Part shown: positions 5,796 to 7,513 of the stretch, piece after piece
How positions within the stretch are numbered: the first letter of the stretch is position 1
Layout of the letters: each line of letters starts with the position of its first letter
Source of the DNA: Thermoplasmatota archaeon
GTDB lineage: Archaea > Thermoplasmatota > Thermoplasmata > Methanomassiliicoccales > Methanomassiliicoccaceae
Assembly (NCBI GenBank): GCA_022709105.1
Contig: JAKIXL010000064.1
Coordinates: forward strand, 1 to 7,513
Direction of reading: 5' to 3'
DNA length: 7,513 bases
The notes under the pieces: generated by a model
What the model was told of the DNA's origin: nothing
Database searches by the model: none
The model's input: only the letters and a program-made list of their open reading frames with translations
Translations under genes and position numbers: made by a program

Positions 5796-6831
5796 ATTCC
5801 TTCCCCCTCCTGATCATCAGATAGATGAAGAACGGCGCTCCGACCAGGGACACCACCGCACCTATGGGAAGCTCGTTCGGCCTTATGATCACGCGGGCGA
5901 CTATGTCCGCAGCGACCAGTGCTATCGCCCCCATAACAATGGATGTTGGAAGCAAGAGGCGGTGGTCCCCCCCGACCACCAGTCTAGAGGTGTGGGGGAC
6001 GATGAGCCCGAGGAAACCGATGATGCCGCAGAACGCGACCGATACGGCCGTAAGCACTGAAACAAGAGTGGTTATGGTGCGCTTGAAGCTCCGGACGTTC
6101 AGGCCCAGGTGCTTGGCGTGCTCATCGCCCAGAAGGATAACGTTCAGCTCCCTGGCGAACATGAGCAGGACAATGGAGATCATCAACACCGGAATGATGA
6201 TCAGCAGCGCCTTGGTCCATGACATGTAGGCGAAAGAGCCATAGAGCCAGAACAGCGCGCCGTGCAGGCGGTTGTTCTGACTGGAGGTGATGAGCAGGGT
6301 GGTGATCGATGATATGGCGATCCCCACGATCATACCGCTCAGCACGAAATTGATCGATTTTCCTCCCGCCGAGGTCGCCAAGGCCATGGTCAAGGCGAAC
6401 GCGCCGACCGCGCCGATGAGGGCCGCTATGGGAGTGGTGAACTCGGAGATGGTGATGATGGATATCCCTGCGAGGATCGAGAGGATGGCCCCCAGGGCCG
6501 CGCCTGAGGAAACGCCGGTGATGTACGGGTCCACCAACGGGTTCCGGATCAGCGCCTGCATGATCACGCCGGAAACCGAGAGGCCGATGCCTACGCCGAC
6601 GACCGCCACCGAGCGTACGAGCCGCGACCACACGATCTGCTGCTCAGCGTTCGCGCTCTGCGGCCCGAAGTTCGTAATTATGCTCCCCAGGTCGTCAAGC
6701 ACCGCGGTGAAGGAAATGTCCACCGCTCCCACCGACCAGGAGATGAGAAGAAGAAAGAAAAGGGTCGAAAGGCCGATGGCCAGGACTAAGATCAGCTTGA
6801 CCTTTGTCGCCTGGACGAACGAGCCTTCCAT
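5785..6831 (-). CDS. btuC: corrinoid (BtuC/FecCD-type) ABC transporter permease
   Basis: This is a polytopic membrane permease of the FecCD family. A dimer forms the channel of the importer together with the BtuD-like ATPase. The 348 residues are the usual length, with about ten hydrophobic segments. Family motifs: GVIMQALIRNPLVDP (88-102) followed by ITGVSSGAALGA, the cytoplasmic coupling region GDEHAKHLGLNV (235-246), GIIGFLGLIVPHTSRLVVG (269-287) and LPIGAVVSLVGAPFFIYLM (321-339). The ATG at 6829-6831 lies 20 bp after the binding-protein stop, preceded by a modest GGGGAT. The 3' end overlaps btuD by 11 bp, which suggests coupled synthesis of the two subunits. The family also carries siderophores and haem, so the corrinoid assignment depends on the operon. 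Confidence 0.92.
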   Translation of the reverse strand: MEGSFVQATKVKLILVLAIGLSTLFFLLLISWSVGAVDISFTAVLDDLGSIITNFGPQSANAEQQIVWSRLVRSVAVVGVGIGLSVSGVIMQALIRNPLVDPYITGVSSGAALGAILSILAGISIITISEFTTPIAALIGAVGAFALTMALATSAGGKSINFVLSGMIVGIAISSITTLLITSSQNNRLHGALFWLYGSFAYMSWTKALLIIIPVLMISIVLLMFARELNVILLGDEHAKHLGLNVRSFKRTITTLVSVLTAVSVAFCGIIGFLGLIVPHTSRLVVGGDHRLLLPTSIVMGAIALVAADIVARVIIRPNELPIGAVVSLVGAPFFIYLMIRRGKEYGG

Positions 6832-6851
6832 ATTCTCTATCCCCGGAGCGC

Positions 6852-7513
6852 CTAGTCCCGAGCCACTGCCGCCATAATGGTGACGGAGCCGACCTGGGAG
6901 GCGGTCCCGGAGGGGAGGTAGTCGGTGTACTCGTCCCCGATCAGGTTTATCGCATCGGCCGAGTACGGGACCTTCGATGCGAAGGCATCGGGGTGCAGTA
7001 TCTCGGCCAGCAGCTGGACCGCGTCGACTGTCCTCACCGATTCACGGTTGAAGATGTTCTCGGCCTGCCCCGTCAAGTAGTATACCTTATTATTCTTTAC
7101 CGCAGGGCTCTCCTTCCATATTGGGTCCGCCTTGAACCAGGCGCTCTTGTTCTCCGGAGTCTCAGGAGAGTACATCACGGTCATGATTATCACGTCCACG
7201 GTCGACGACTTGTCCATCAGCACCTCGTTGGATGCCATCTCATAGCCGCTCATGCTCTCAAAGACATTTTTTCCTCCGGCCAGATCGATTATCTCGCCTA
7301 TGGATGTGGTTCCTCCCGCGGGCCACACGTTGGTGAAGCCTTCATCTGCGTAGGTCACGAACATGATGTTAGGTTGGCTCTCGGAGGCCACCGCGTTCGC
7401 GATGTCCTCCACCTGGGCCTTCATCCTGCTGACCATGGGCCCTCCTATGTCCTGCGTGCCGGTGGCGTTTCCCACCATGCCGATGTTCTTGTACACCGAT
7501 TCCAGGTCGGATG
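6852..7513 (-). CDS. btuF: ABC transporter corrinoid-binding protein, BtuF-like (5' end missing)
   Basis: The C-terminal 219 residues of a periplasmic-binding-protein-like (TroA/FecB/BtuF fold) protein. The frame stays open to the window edge, so the signal peptide or lipoprotein anchor and the N-terminal lobe are not visible. A GTG at 7494-7496 is internal and not the true start. Typical features of the second lobe are NIMFVTYADEGFTNVWPAGG, then SIGEIIDLAGGKNVF, a VDVIIMTV strand, the DPIWKESPAVKNNKVYYL segment (Trp then AVKNNKVY is a family hallmark), and SVRTVDAVQLLAEILHPDAF near the end. Binding lobes of this class capture the substrate outside the membrane and deliver it to BtuC. No C-terminal transmembrane anchor is present. 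The position directly before btuC and btuD supports the role. Substrate (cobalamin, cobinamide or other) is not readable from the sequence. Confidence 0.87.
   Translation of the reverse strand, partial: SDLESVYKNIGMVGNATGTQDIGGPMVSRMKAQVEDIANAVASESQPNIMFVTYADEGFTNVWPAGGTTSIGEIIDLAGGKNVFESMSGYEMASNEVLMDKSSTVDVIIMTVMYSPETPENKSAWFKADPIWKESPAVKNNKVYYLTGQAENIFNRESVRTVDAVQLLAEILHPDAFASKVPYSADAINLIGDEYTDYLPSGTASQVGSVTIMAAVARD

Overview
The window looks archaeal, probably euryarchaeal. Three things point that way: a CobY-type guanylyltransferase (the archaeal non-orthologous replacement of bacterial CobU), a CbiZ-CobZ fusion of the CbiS type first described in Methanopyrus, and Shine-Dalgarno sites matching the archaeal 16S 3' end. 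The high GC content and overall style would suit a Methanomassiliicoccales/Thermoplasmatota-like lineage, but that placement is a guess from the protein set and not something I can show.

Nearly all of the window (7513 down to 331, minus strand) is one tightly packed run of seven genes for corrinoid uptake and late cobamide assembly. In transcription order they are btuF-like binding protein (5' end cut off by the window edge), btuC-like permease, btuD-like ATPase, cobD (threonine-phosphate decarboxylase), cbiB, cbiS (CbiZ + CobZ domains), cobS and cobY. Gaps are 20 bp or less, and several genes overlap (11 bp btuC/btuD, an ATGA overlap btuD/cobD). The promoter must lie upstream of position 7513. 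On the left, positions 32-330 hold no gene I recognise. Positions 2-31 may be the last codons of a convergent plus-strand gene.

The genes form a coherent salvage and assembly route. BtuFCD imports a corrinoid. The CbiZ half of CbiS cuts cobinamide to cobyric acid. CobD makes (R)-1-aminopropan-2-yl phosphate and CbiB attaches it to give adenosylcobinamide phosphate. CobY converts this to adenosylcobinamide-GDP. CobS joins that to alpha-ribazole (phosphate), and the CobZ half of CbiS removes the phosphate. A corrinoid adenosyltransferase, an L-threonine kinase and the lower-ligand activation enzyme are not in the window.

I did not find an unknown system here. The most interesting points are local: (1) cobY has no usable ATG/GTG/TTG start, and a single base at position 949 would restore both a GTG start and a classic GTGA overlap with cobS; (2) the BtuD-like ATPase has Thr where the Q-loop Gln is expected; (3) the stop codons of cobD and cbiB are built into the Shine-Dalgarno sites of the next genes.
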